This document shows positions 19,244 through 27,577 of a stretch of 64,000 nt of DNA, piece by piece. Made by a program: the position numbers and the translations under genes. The notes below the pieces were generated by a model, which worked only from the letters and a program-made list of their open reading frames with translations, made no database searches and was not told the DNA's origin. Positions within the stretch are counted from its first letter, which is position 1; each line of letters opens with the position of its first letter. Origin of the DNA: Frateuria_A sp051900425 (GTDB lineage Bacteria; Pseudomonadota; Gammaproteobacteria; Xanthomonadales; Rhodanobacteraceae); contig NZ_JBHZGK010000001.1 of NCBI RefSeq assembly GCF_051900425.1, forward strand, positions 124,001 through 188,000, given 5' to 3'.

Positions 19244-20107
19244 ATGAAGAAGTTCCTGCAGCGCGCCATTCGCGCGCTTATTCTGCTGCTCACCGTTGTC
19301 GTATTTTGCGATTATCTGTGGCGCCATCCTGAGTTGGCCGCTCAGCTAAGGCACACGCCGCTGCATGTGCTCGCTGAGGTGTTTTTGCTATACCTGGCGT
19401 GGTTCGGCGCGGCGGGCTTGGCCCTGCACGCAACATTGCGCGTGTGCGGTAAGCCGTTGCGCGCGAGCGAAAACATCATTCTTAATGCGTATTCCACGCT
19501 CGTGAACTTTTTCCTGCCTGGGCAGGGCGGGGTCGCGGTGCGTGGGCTGTATATGAAAAAAAGGCATCAACTGTCTTATAGTCGCTACATACTGGCGACC
19601 CTGCTCTTTTACGTTTGCTACGCAATCGTTAGTGCTGTAATGCTTCTGGTGTCCAGTCGCCCGTGGTGGCAAACATGCGTCGGGATTGCGGCAGTGATAG
19701 CCGGGAGCTGTTTCGTATTCGGTATCTATCAACGCCGTACGCAAGCCACCGTGACGGAAGGAGCCAGCTTGCTCAACATCGCGTTGTTGTTTGCGGCCAG
19801 TTTTTGTCAGGTGGCAGCGCAGGCGGCAATTTTCGGGCGCGAGTTACGTACGATCGACGCGAGTATCACGCTGTCGCAGGTCGTGACTTACACCGGCGCC
19901 GCGAACTTTTCCATATTCGTTGCGCTGACCCCTGGGGCGATCGGCATCCGCGAATCGTTTTTGATGTTAACCAGAAGCTTGCACCATATCGAGACCGCCA
20001 CAATCATGGCCGCGAGCGCCTTGGATCGAGCCGTCTTCCTCGTGTTTTTGGGCGTGCTCTTTCTTCTTAGCCAGGCCTTTCACGCACGAAGACATCTCGG
20101 CGTGTGA
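19244..20107 (+). CDS. Flippase-like membrane protein (LPG synthase TM region/UPF0104 family)
   Basis: This 287-residue polytopic protein has about seven hydrophobic spans. It shows the pattern of the lysylphosphatidylglycerol-synthase transmembrane family (the membrane half of MprF, and AglD-like proteins): NFFLPGQGGVAVRGLYMKK early on and a TPGAIGIRESF motif near residue 240. Members are usually found in glycolipid and polysaccharide loci and are thought to help flip or present lipid-linked substrates. Only the membrane part is present, with no aminoacyl transferase domain. It is AT-richer than neighbouring genes. It converges with the methyltransferase gene, with a 13-base gap. Confidence 0.78.
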   Translation: MKKFLQRAIRALILLLTVVVFCDYLWRHPELAAQLRHTPLHVLAEVFLLYLAWFGAAGLALHATLRVCGKPLRASENIILNAYSTLVNFFLPGQGGVAVRGLYMKKRHQLSYSRYILATLLFYVCYAIVSAVMLLVSSRPWWQTCVGIAAVIAGSCFVFGIYQRRTQATVTEGASLLNIALLFAASFCQVAAQAAIFGRELRTIDASITLSQVVTYTGAANFSIFVALTPGAIGIRESFLMLTRSLHHIETATIMAASALDRAVFLVFLGVLFLLSQAFHARRHLGV

Positions 20108-20120
20108 TTGCCCGCGTTCA

Positions 20121-20735
20121 TCACGTTGAGAGCTTTCTCAGCACAGCGAGCTGGTTTCCCCCGAGCTGGAACTTGCTGTAGTGCTCCAATTTGAAGCCAA
20201 ACTCCTCACACACATGACGGAATAGCGTCTTGTTAAAAATGGCGACATGATCGTTGACGACGTCCTTGCGTACGAGCCCCAAGAAGGCAAGGCTTCTCAG
20301 AACGATGTGGTTTCCGTACGGAGTCGGCGTGGTAAGGATGAATAGTCCGCCGTCCACCAGTGCCTTGTTAACGTTCTGAAGAAACGATTTCAGATTCCAC
20401 AGGTGCTCGATCACCGCAAGCGCCAGCACGCAGTCGAACTTGTCTTCGATCGGCCAATCGGCCGAATCCAGGTCGACAGCGACGAAATGATGGGCAGGGT
20501 ACCGGCTTTTAAGCTCATCCACGCTGCTCTGGAGAGCTTCCACGCCAGCGTAGGAGCTAATGGAGTCGCGGATAGCTTTCGATTCGAGAAGCGATGCTGC
20601 TCCGCAGCCAAGCTCCAGGATGCGGCCCTTGAGAAATGGAGCGACCCGCTTGGATCTGGCGCGGGCCAACCATGTGGTCAATGGTGCAGCGTTGTTTTGC
20701 CCAAGATATGGGACCGCTTCGGTTTTTTGCTTCAT
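20121..20735 (-). CDS. Class I SAM-dependent methyltransferase
   Basis: This 204-residue Rossmann methyltransferase has SAM-binding motif I ILELGCGAASLL at about 39-50, an acidic end of strand 2 (VEALQSS), and the methyltransf_11/12-like motif DCVLALAVIEHL followed by LVDGGLFILTTPTP. It probably methylates a sugar or lipid-linked intermediate of the glycan locus, as similar enzymes in O-antigen clusters do, but the substrate is not identifiable. The gene stands alone on the minus strand after the cysH-sqdB frame and is AT-richer than surrounding housekeeping genes, in keeping with a horizontally acquired block. Confidence 0.82.
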   Translation of the reverse strand: MKQKTEAVPYLGQNNAAPLTTWLARARSKRVAPFLKGRILELGCGAASLLESKAIRDSISSYAGVEALQSSVDELKSRYPAHHFVAVDLDSADWPIEDKFDCVLALAVIEHLWNLKSFLQNVNKALVDGGLFILTTPTPYGNHIVLRSLAFLGLVRKDVVNDHVAIFNKTLFRHVCEEFGFKLEHYSKFQLGGNQLAVLRKLST

Positions 20736-20822
20736 TGCGTAGGTAGCTCATCCAGTTTGCCAGCTAGGCAGGTTGGTGGCGTTACACAGTAGCCTGCCTA
20801 GCCGGCGTGCAGGCAGGTAGGG

Positions 20823-22856
20823 CTATGCTTTGTCCGTCTGCGCTCGGGCCTCGGTTTTGTTGTTCCACAGCGAGACGCACGGGATCTTGGTGCGGTCGCA
20901 GCGGCCGGCATATTTCCTGGCGATCTCGGTCACTTCCTCCATCAAACCCTCGCTCAGGGTGATGGGGTTGAGGCCGAGATGGAGGAAGCGGTCGTTGGCC
21001 ACGAACAGGTCGTTCTCGTCGGCCTCGTTGCGCGGATTGGGCAGGTTCTCGATGGTCGCGCCGGTGCGCTCGGCGATCATCCGCGCCAGGTCCCGCACAC
21101 GGTGGGTCTCGGTCATCTGGTTGAAGATGTGCACCCGGTCACCGCGCTTGGGCGGGTTCTCCAGCGCCAGCTGGATGCACTTGACGGTGTCCTGGATGTG
21201 GATGAACGCGCGCGTCTGCCCGCCGGTGCCATGCACCGTCAGCGGGTGGCCGACCGCGGCCTGCATCAGGAAGCGGTTCAGCACGGTGCCGTAGTCGCCG
21301 TCGTAATCGAAACGATTGATCAGGCGCTCGTCCTTGCGCGTTTCCGCCGTCTGCGTGCCCCACACGATGCCCTGGTGCAGGTCGGTGACGCGCACCTTGT
21401 CGTTCTTGTTGTAGAAATGGAACAGCAGCTGATCCTGGGTTTTGGTCATGTGGTAGATGCTGCCGGGGTTGGCCGGGTAGAGGATCTCGTTCTCGACCAG
21501 CTCGCCGCCTTCCACCTCGACCTTTACCTTGAGGTAGCCCTCAGGAATCTTCATGCCGGCGGTGCCGTACCCGTAAACGCCCATGGTGCCCAGATGGGCG
21601 ATATGGATGTCCTGGCCGCTCTCCACCACCGCCGCCAGCACGTTGTTGGTGGCGTTGAGGTTGTTGCTGACCGTGTAGCGTTTGTGCGCACTGCTCTTCA
21701 TCGAATACGGCGCGGCGCGCTGTTCGGCAAAGTGGACGATCGCGTTGGGGCGCCACTCGCGCAACAGGTCGAGCAGGCGGCGGTAATTCACCGCGACGTC
21801 GATATTGTGGAACGTGATCTCCTTGCCGGAGACCTCCTTCCATGCGCGCAGGCGCTCGCTCATCGGGCGGATCGGGGTGAGCGAGTCGCACTCGAGCTCG
21901 ACATCGATCTTGCGCCTGGAAAGGTTGTCGACGATCGCCACCTCGTGGCCTTGCTGCGAAAGGTGCAACGCAGTGGGCCATCCGCAGAAGCCGTCGCCAC
22001 CGAGGATCAATACTTTCATCTTCGCTCTCCCGGCCGCAGAAGTCGGCCTTTTCCCTGAAAAGTTCGAGTTTGGCATTAAAGTGCCGGGCTCGGCCAACAC
22101 GGGGCGTGCCTGCATGCGCTGGAGGCGCCCGGTAGCGGGGTCGAAATGCAGCCCGCACTCCTTCGGCGTGTCGTTTTCCCACCACCACCGTCCCGCCCGT
22201 TCATGCTCGCCTTCGGCAACCGCGCGCGTGCAGGGCGCACAGCCGATGCTCGGATAGCCCTTGTCGTGCAGTTCGTTGTACGGCACGCCGTGCCGGTGCA
22301 GGTAGGCCCATACCTCCTCGCGGGTCCATTCCAGCATGGGATTGAATTTGTACAACCCGCGCGCCTCGTCCCACATGACTTCCTGCAGCGCGGCACGGCT
22401 GGCGTTCTGTTCGCGGCGGAGCCCCGTAATCCAGGCGCGCTTGCCCCGCAGCGCCCGGCGCAACGGGTCGACCTTGCGCACGCGGCAGCAGGCGCGGCGC
22501 AACGCCGGACTGTCGTAAAAGGCGTTCGGCCCGTTTTCGGCGACCCATGCGTCGAGCTCGGCGGCCTCCGGATGGACCAGCCGCACCTGCACTCCGTAGC
22601 GCCGCCGTACGCGCTGGATCAGCACGTGGGTTGCCTCGGGCAAGCGGCCGGTGTCGACCGAAATCACCTCCAGCGCTACGCCATGGCGTGCCGCCAGGTC
22701 GATCAGCACCATGCTTTCCGGGCCAAATGCCGTCGACAGGGCGGCCGGCTGGTAGATGGCCGCGATCTGCCGCAGCAGGTCAAGCGTATGTGCCAGCTTC
22801 GCTTCTGGCGTCCGGGCGGGGCTCGGCGCGTCTTCGTTGGCGTCCATCGGTCCCAT
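20823..22856 (-). CDS. APS/PAPS reductase - UDP-sulfoquinovose synthase fusion (CysH-SqdB)
   Basis: One uninterrupted 677-residue frame. Residues about 20-250 are a CysH-type reductase with the nucleotide loop STAFGPES (41-48), the [4Fe-4S] pairs C123-C124 and C206-x2-C209 that mark APS-type enzymes, and the catalytic cysteine C234 in KECGLH. Residues 280-677 are a complete SqdB/SQD1 enzyme with NAD motif GGDGFCGW, active-site LGTMGVYG and YHMTK, and the GGQTRAF and FNQMTE signatures. CysH releases sulfite, and SqdB uses sulfite with UDP-glucose to make UDP-sulfoquinovose. The linker (about 250-279) is low in family features, and the SqdB methionine at residue 280 (22019) has its own GGGAGAG site, so separate translation is possible. 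Start ATG 22856 is chosen over ATG 22847, with AGGAG lying 13 bases upstream. Confidence 0.88.
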   Translation of the reverse strand: MGPMDANEDAPSPARTPEAKLAHTLDLLRQIAAIYQPAALSTAFGPESMVLIDLAARHGVALEVISVDTGRLPEATHVLIQRVRRRYGVQVRLVHPEAAELDAWVAENGPNAFYDSPALRRACCRVRKVDPLRRALRGKRAWITGLRREQNASRAALQEVMWDEARGLYKFNPMLEWTREEVWAYLHRHGVPYNELHDKGYPSIGCAPCTRAVAEGEHERAGRWWWENDTPKECGLHFDPATGRLQRMQARPVLAEPGTLMPNSNFSGKRPTSAAGRAKMKVLILGGDGFCGWPTALHLSQQGHEVAIVDNLSRRKIDVELECDSLTPIRPMSERLRAWKEVSGKEITFHNIDVAVNYRRLLDLLREWRPNAIVHFAEQRAAPYSMKSSAHKRYTVSNNLNATNNVLAAVVESGQDIHIAHLGTMGVYGYGTAGMKIPEGYLKVKVEVEGGELVENEILYPANPGSIYHMTKTQDQLLFHFYNKNDKVRVTDLHQGIVWGTQTAETRKDERLINRFDYDGDYGTVLNRFLMQAAVGHPLTVHGTGGQTRAFIHIQDTVKCIQLALENPPKRGDRVHIFNQMTETHRVRDLARMIAERTGATIENLPNPRNEADENDLFVANDRFLHLGLNPITLSEGLMEEVTEIARKYAGRCDRTKIPCVSLWNNKTEARAQTDKA

Positions 22857-23020
22857 GCTCGTCGATTTGCTCCTGATGTGCGACTGGTGCCGGTCGCCCG
22901 ACGACACGGTCGGGCGAGCGATGGAGTAAGCTCGCGTCCGCTTGGGGGCGCGCCACCGCAAGGGTGGCGCTCGATAGTGGGCGAGGTGACCGGGCCCGGC
23001 CCGGCGGAGAGGGCATTGCA
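22857..23020. promoter_or_regulatory. Divergent promoter region between cysH-sqdB and tpsA2
   Basis: 164 bases separate the two divergent starts, so both promoters must lie here or just inside the genes. No confident -35/-10 pair is seen. AGGAG-like sites precede both starts. Confidence 0.45.
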
Positions 23021-25654
23021 ATGGGCAAGGACGTGAAGGCGATGTCAATGGCGGCCTCGATCACGCTGGCGCTGGCAGGCCAAGCGGCCGTGGCAGGGGT
23101 GACGCCAACGGCCGCCCAGTTGCCGGGCAAAGGTACGATCGTTGCCGGCACGGTACAGGCGGGCGCGATCGCCAACGGGGTGCAGACCATCACCGTCGGC
23201 GACGACAGCTCGGGCATCGCGGTGGTGGACTGGGGCAGCGGCAGCCTCAACGCCGATCAACCCGCGGGCTTCAACGTGGGCGCCAATGCCACGCTGCATT
23301 TCGCCGGCGCGAACGCCACCAGCAACGCTGTGCTCAACATCGACAGTAGCGGCCAGGCATCGCAGATTCTCGGCACGGTCGACACGCAGGGATCGAACGT
23401 CTCCGTATTTGTCGCCAACCGCAACGGGATCATCGTAGGCGCGACCGGCAACATGACGGCCAGCGGGCAAATCGGGCTGATCGCCAACGCCATGGATGCG
23501 ACGCAGCAGAGCACGTTCAATGGCTCGCCGGACTACGCCGGCAGCGGTGGCGACGTCAACCTGGTGCAGGGTTCCAGGCTGGCCGGCTCGTCCGTATTGG
23601 TGACGGGTGGCAATGTGGTCACGGTCGACCTGGCGAGCGTGTCTGGCCCGGCTCCGGTGAGTCTGCGGTCAGGCCTGCCCAGCTCGGGTACGGGTGCGCA
23701 AAATCCGTCGGCCCAGTTGAACCTGGGTGCGGGCGCGCCTGCTGTCTTCGGCGGCGGCACCATCGAATCGGCCGGCAGCGCCACCAGTACCGGTGATATC
23801 GACCTGGCCAGCTCGTTCGTCACCGTGCAAGTCGCCGGGACCTTCACCAACGCCGGCGCGCTCCGCCTCGGGTTCAACAGCTTCACCGGCGTGCTGGACA
23901 ACGAAGGTGTCGTGAACGCATCGGGCAGCGGTGGCGACCGGCTTACCGTAGGCGGCCTGATCAACAACGGCAGCTTCGGAAGCAGCACCGTGCCGTTCGA
24001 CAGCATCACCACCACCGCGGGCGGCATCGAGAACCACGGGCCACTGTATGGCGGCCTGGTAGCCACGCAAGGAGGCGGGCTGGTGAACTCCGACCACATG
24101 GAAACCGACGGGTTGGTGATCCGCGGCGCACTGACCAACAGTGGCTATCTGGGCGTCACCAACGACGGCATCTACAACATCCAGATCGTCGGCGGCGACG
24201 TGGACAACAGCGGCATCTTCGCCGGCGGCGGGGCGGGTACCTGGATGCAGGTCTCGAACGGCAGCGTGGTCAACACCGGCCGGATCGAGGCGATGGATGA
24301 GATCCAGACCCTTTCCGATGCGTCGGCGGCAAGCTTCCGTCCGGGCGCGGACTACTCGATCAGCAACAGCGGCACGATCGTGGGCGTCGCTGGTTTTTCC
24401 GCCAACACCGACCATGAAGGGCCTGCCGCCGATAACGACTCGACCGGCAGCTTCAGCAATACCGGCACGATCGACGTCAGCGCGGATGGCGGGCTCGCGA
24501 TCGATGCATGGAACGACGCCATGCTCGCCGGAACGGTCCGGGTCGCAGGCAATCCGATTGGCGGCAACAACAGGATCAATGCCGCGTCCGTCGTGGCTCA
24601 CAATGGCGTCATGACGCAGCTCGCGCCGCTGTATGCATCGCAGGGAATTACCCTCGGAGGAGGCCAGGTCAAAGTCATGGCGGACGTGGACACGGTCAAC
24701 TACGGGGTCTACATCGATGGCGGCCACCTCGCCGGTTCGGACTACGACATCCGCATCGCTGCAGGCAAGACCGTGTCCGGTCCGGAAGTGCGGATCGAAG
24801 GCAGCGATGCCGACACACACCCGAACCTGATGCTGCAGGGCACCGTGGCCGGCGGTACCGTGGCGATGGGCTATCGCTCGCTGACCGGCCGGACGTTGCT
24901 GCCGCTGGGCGACGTATTTGCTGGGCCGAACGGGCGCATCCTGGCGACGGGTGCCCATCCGTGGGTGTCGTTCAACGTCACTGGCCGGGTAAAGATCGCG
25001 CCGTACCTGAGCACCAGCTTCCGCTACAACTACCTGCCGATCACGGTGACCGACGTCGGCTCGCTGGCGCTCACGCTCGATCCGGTGGCCTACCAGACCA
25101 ATGGCACCGACAACGGCAAGGCGACCTTCAACATCCTGGTCAATGGCTCGGTGGTCCTCAACGACCCGGTGCTTGCGACCGTGCACGCCGGCGATACCGT
25201 GGCGTCGGGCAGCTGGCCCAACACCCACCTGGTGCTGCAGGCCACGGGCAACATCCAGACTGCCGCCGCTAAGGACTTCTACTGGCCCGGCTACATCTAC
25301 CTCGGCACCATCGCCAAGGACGCCGCCGGCCACGCGCTACCGGGCACGCTCGGCACCGGCACGATCACCACGGGTGGGGAGTTCAACAACGTCCTGCCGG
25401 GCAGTTCGGCCAGCGGCGCGGGCATGCATTTCATGAGCGGCCACCCGCTGGTGCTCGGCGGCAACGTAATCACCAACGCCAGCGCATGGATCAACTTCGC
25501 GCTCGATTCGGTGACCCGGGGCTACGCCGACGGCAGCCTCGACACGCAAGGCCACGCCTTCTACGGCGGCACACGCTCCGACGATGGAAGCGTCACTTAC
25601 GGGCGGTTGGCGCCATCGCGCTTCCACACGCATCCTGTCGACAACCGGCGCTAG
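23021..25654 (+). CDS. TpsA-type exoprotein with FHA secretion domain and repeat insert (tpsA2)
   Basis: This 877-residue secreted protein is paralogous to the product of 7632-9242. It has a signal peptide (about 1-26), then the TPS domain (QLPGKGTIVAG, VLNIDSSGQASQILG, FVANRNGI), then an extra block of about 335 residues (roughly 210-545) made of short beta-helix-like turns. These turns repeat an xN(S/T/A/N)G motif (TNAG, INNG, ENHG, TNSG, DNSG, VNTG, SNSG, SNTG). The C-terminal 330 residues match tpsA1, sharing TSFRYNYLPIT, PNTHLVLQ, FYWPGY and the ending PSRFHT. ATG 23021 follows GGAGAGGG. No tpsB is adjacent, so export probably depends on the transporter at 5744-7327. Confidence 0.83.
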   Translation: MGKDVKAMSMAASITLALAGQAAVAGVTPTAAQLPGKGTIVAGTVQAGAIANGVQTITVGDDSSGIAVVDWGSGSLNADQPAGFNVGANATLHFAGANATSNAVLNIDSSGQASQILGTVDTQGSNVSVFVANRNGIIVGATGNMTASGQIGLIANAMDATQQSTFNGSPDYAGSGGDVNLVQGSRLAGSSVLVTGGNVVTVDLASVSGPAPVSLRSGLPSSGTGAQNPSAQLNLGAGAPAVFGGGTIESAGSATSTGDIDLASSFVTVQVAGTFTNAGALRLGFNSFTGVLDNEGVVNASGSGGDRLTVGGLINNGSFGSSTVPFDSITTTAGGIENHGPLYGGLVATQGGGLVNSDHMETDGLVIRGALTNSGYLGVTNDGIYNIQIVGGDVDNSGIFAGGGAGTWMQVSNGSVVNTGRIEAMDEIQTLSDASAASFRPGADYSISNSGTIVGVAGFSANTDHEGPAADNDSTGSFSNTGTIDVSADGGLAIDAWNDAMLAGTVRVAGNPIGGNNRINAASVVAHNGVMTQLAPLYASQGITLGGGQVKVMADVDTVNYGVYIDGGHLAGSDYDIRIAAGKTVSGPEVRIEGSDADTHPNLMLQGTVAGGTVAMGYRSLTGRTLLPLGDVFAGPNGRILATGAHPWVSFNVTGRVKIAPYLSTSFRYNYLPITVTDVGSLALTLDPVAYQTNGTDNGKATFNILVNGSVVLNDPVLATVHAGDTVASGSWPNTHLVLQATGNIQTAAAKDFYWPGYIYLGTIAKDAAGHALPGTLGTGTITTGGEFNNVLPGSSASGAGMHFMSGHPLVLGGNVITNASAWINFALDSVTRGYADGSLDTQGHAFYGGTRSDDGSVTYGRLAPSRFHTHPVDNRR

Positions 25655-25683
25655 GCGGTCGCGTCTGCGGACCGGCCACGGGC

Positions 25684-25716
25684 GCCACCGTTCCCGCCGA
25701 GGGCAGGAACGGTGGC
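25684..25716. terminator. Hairpin between convergent tpsA2 and etfA
   Basis: A GCCACCGTTCC/GGAACGGTGGC stem of 11 pairs lies in the 69-base gap between the convergent genes. There is no T-run, so this is a weak or factor-assisted terminator candidate. Confidence 0.5.
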
Positions 25717-25723
25717 ACGGGGA

Positions 25724-26668
25724 TCAACCCAGCACCTGCTCCAGCTCCGGGAGCAGCTTGAACAGGTCGCCGACCAGGCCGATGTCCGCCACTTCGAAGA
25801 TCGGCGCTTCGGCGTCCTTGTTGATCGCCACGATGGTGCCGGCGTCCTTGATGCCGGTCAGGTGCTGGATGGCGCCGGAGATGCCGATGGCCATGTACAG
25901 CTCCGGCGCGATGATCTTGCCGGTCTGGCCAACCTGCATCTCGTTCGGCACGTAGCCGGCGTCCACGGCGGCGCGCGAGGCACCCACGGCCGCGCCGATC
26001 CTGTCGGCGAACTTGTAGATGATCTCGAAGTTTTCCTTCGAGCCGACGCCCCGGCCGCCGGAGACGACCTTGCTGGCGCTCTGCAGGTCCGGGCGGTCGC
26101 TCTTGCCCTGCTTCAGTTCGACGAAGCGGGTGTGCGAGGGCAGTGCCACGTCGAGGGTCAGGGCTTCCACCGGCGCATTGTTCGCGCCGCTGGCAGCGGC
26201 CGGCCAGGAGGCGGTGCGGATGGTCGCGACCACGGCCTGCGCCGGGTCGGCCTCGACCGTGACGATCGCGTTGCCGGCGTAGATCGGGCGCTTGAAGGTG
26301 TGGGCGCCTTCGACCGCCATCACGTCGCTGACCTGCGCCACGCCGAGCAGGGCCGCCACGCGCGGGGCGAGGTCCTTGCCGAAGGTGGTGGAGGGGGCGA
26401 ACACGTGGCTGTAGCCGGCGGCGGCCTTGGCCACCTGCGGCGCCAGCACGGCGGCGAGCGCGTGCGCGTTCTCGGCGCGGGTCGCGGTCAGCACGCGGCT
26501 TACGCCTTCGATCTTCGCGGCCTCGGCGGCGACGGCATCGGCGTTGTCGGCCAGCACCAGCACGTCGATGGCTTCGGGTTTGACGGCCGCGGCGGCGCTG
26601 ACCGCGCGAGCGGTGGAGGAGTTCAGCTTGCCGTCCAGGTGTTCGGCGATGACGAGGATCTTGCTCAT
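25724..26668 (-). CDS. etfA: Electron transfer flavoprotein subunit alpha
   Basis: This 314-residue FixB/EtfA protein begins MSKILVIAEHLDGKL, and its C-terminal FAD-binding region contains GRGVGSKENFE, ASRAAVDAGY, GQTGKIIAPELY and GISGAIQHLTGI. With EtfB it accepts electrons from acyl-CoA dehydrogenases such as the FadE encoded at 56536-59007 and passes them to ETF-ubiquinone oxidoreductase (32711-34327). GGAGAC precedes the ATG. It is the second gene of an etfBA operon, 27 bases after etfB. In Xanthomonas etfA borders the variable LPS locus, which fits the glycan genes found on its 3' side here. Confidence 0.97.
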   Translation of the reverse strand: MSKILVIAEHLDGKLNSSTARAVSAAAAVKPEAIDVLVLADNADAVAAEAAKIEGVSRVLTATRAENAHALAAVLAPQVAKAAAGYSHVFAPSTTFGKDLAPRVAALLGVAQVSDVMAVEGAHTFKRPIYAGNAIVTVEADPAQAVVATIRTASWPAAASGANNAPVEALTLDVALPSHTRFVELKQGKSDRPDLQSASKVVSGGRGVGSKENFEIIYKFADRIGAAVGASRAAVDAGYVPNEMQVGQTGKIIAPELYMAIGISGAIQHLTGIKDAGTIVAINKDAEAPIFEVADIGLVGDLFKLLPELEQVLG

Positions 26669-26695
26669 GTCTTGTCTCCTGTTCCCGGCGGCCGC

Positions 26696-27442
26696 TTACA
26701 GCAGGCCCTTCTGCTTCAGGGTGGCGACCAGTTCGGCCGCGTCCTTCACCATCACGCCCTTGCTGCGCTTGGGCGGCGCGGCGTAGTGGGTGGTTTTCAG
26801 GTGATCGCCGCCTTCGACGCCGAGCGAGCCGAACTCGATCACGTCGATCGGCTTGGACTTGGCCTTCATGATGTCCGGCAGCTTGATGAAGCGCGGCTCG
26901 TTCAGGCGCAGGTCGGTGGTGATCACGGCCGGCAGCTCGGCCTCGATGGTCTCCAGCCCGGCGTCGACCTCGCGCGTCACCGTGGCCTTGCCATCGGCGA
27001 TCTCCACCTTGCTGGCGAAAGTGGCCTGCGGGCGATCCCACAGCGCGGCCAGCATCTGGCCGGTCTGGTTGGCGTCGTCGTCGATGGCCTGCTTGCCCAG
27101 GATCACCAGGCCCGGCTGCTCCTTCTCGACCAGCTTGAGGAACACGCGCGCGGCGGTGAGCGGCTGCACGGCATCGGCGGTGGTGACGTGGATGGCGCGG
27201 TTGGCGCCCATCGCCAGCCCGTTGCGCAGGTGCGCAGTGAGGTCGGCCGGGCCGATGCCGACGATCACCACCTCTTCGGCGACGCCCTTCTCGCGCAGGC
27301 GCAGGGCCTCTTCGAGGGCGATGTCGTCGAACGGGTTGGCCGAGAGCTTGACGCCCTCGGTCACCACGCCGGTGCCGTCAGGCTTGACCTGGATGCGGAC
27401 GTTGTAGTCCACGACGCGCTTGTAGCCGACCAGAATCTTCAT
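26696..27442 (-). CDS. etfB: Electron transfer flavoprotein subunit beta
   Basis: This 248-residue FixA/EtfB protein has the family start MKILVGYKRVVDYNVRI, the AMP-binding segment and the conserved ETFB signature around VTREVDAGLETIEAELPAV. It forms the soluble cytoplasmic ETF heterodimer with EtfA. Start is ATG 27442, preceded by AAGGAA, and a longer frame to 27490 adds non-family sequence and is rejected. It is first in the etfBA operon and divergent from galE. Confidence 0.97.
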   Translation of the reverse strand: MKILVGYKRVVDYNVRIQVKPDGTGVVTEGVKLSANPFDDIALEEALRLREKGVAEEVVIVGIGPADLTAHLRNGLAMGANRAIHVTTADAVQPLTAARVFLKLVEKEQPGLVILGKQAIDDDANQTGQMLAALWDRPQATFASKVEIADGKATVTREVDAGLETIEAELPAVITTDLRLNEPRFIKLPDIMKAKSKPIDVIEFGSLGVEGGDHLKTTHYAAPPKRSKGVMVKDAAELVATLKQKGLL

Positions 27443-27577
27443 TTCGGTTCCTTGGATGTGCCGCTCCGCGCGCGGCAGGGGAAGGGACATGAATCGCCGA
27501 TTCTAACCCGAGCGGCCATGCGCCGGCGTATGCGGGTTCATCGGTAGAATGGCGCGTTGGCGCATATGGGAGCGTGC

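Noticed and set aside
18973..19332. 119-residue plus-strand frame in the divergent region
   Set aside because: Arginine/serine-rich, overlaps the start of the flippase-like gene, no family resemblance.
23669..25333. 554-residue minus-strand open frame
   Set aside because: Antisense to tpsA2 with no domain features.
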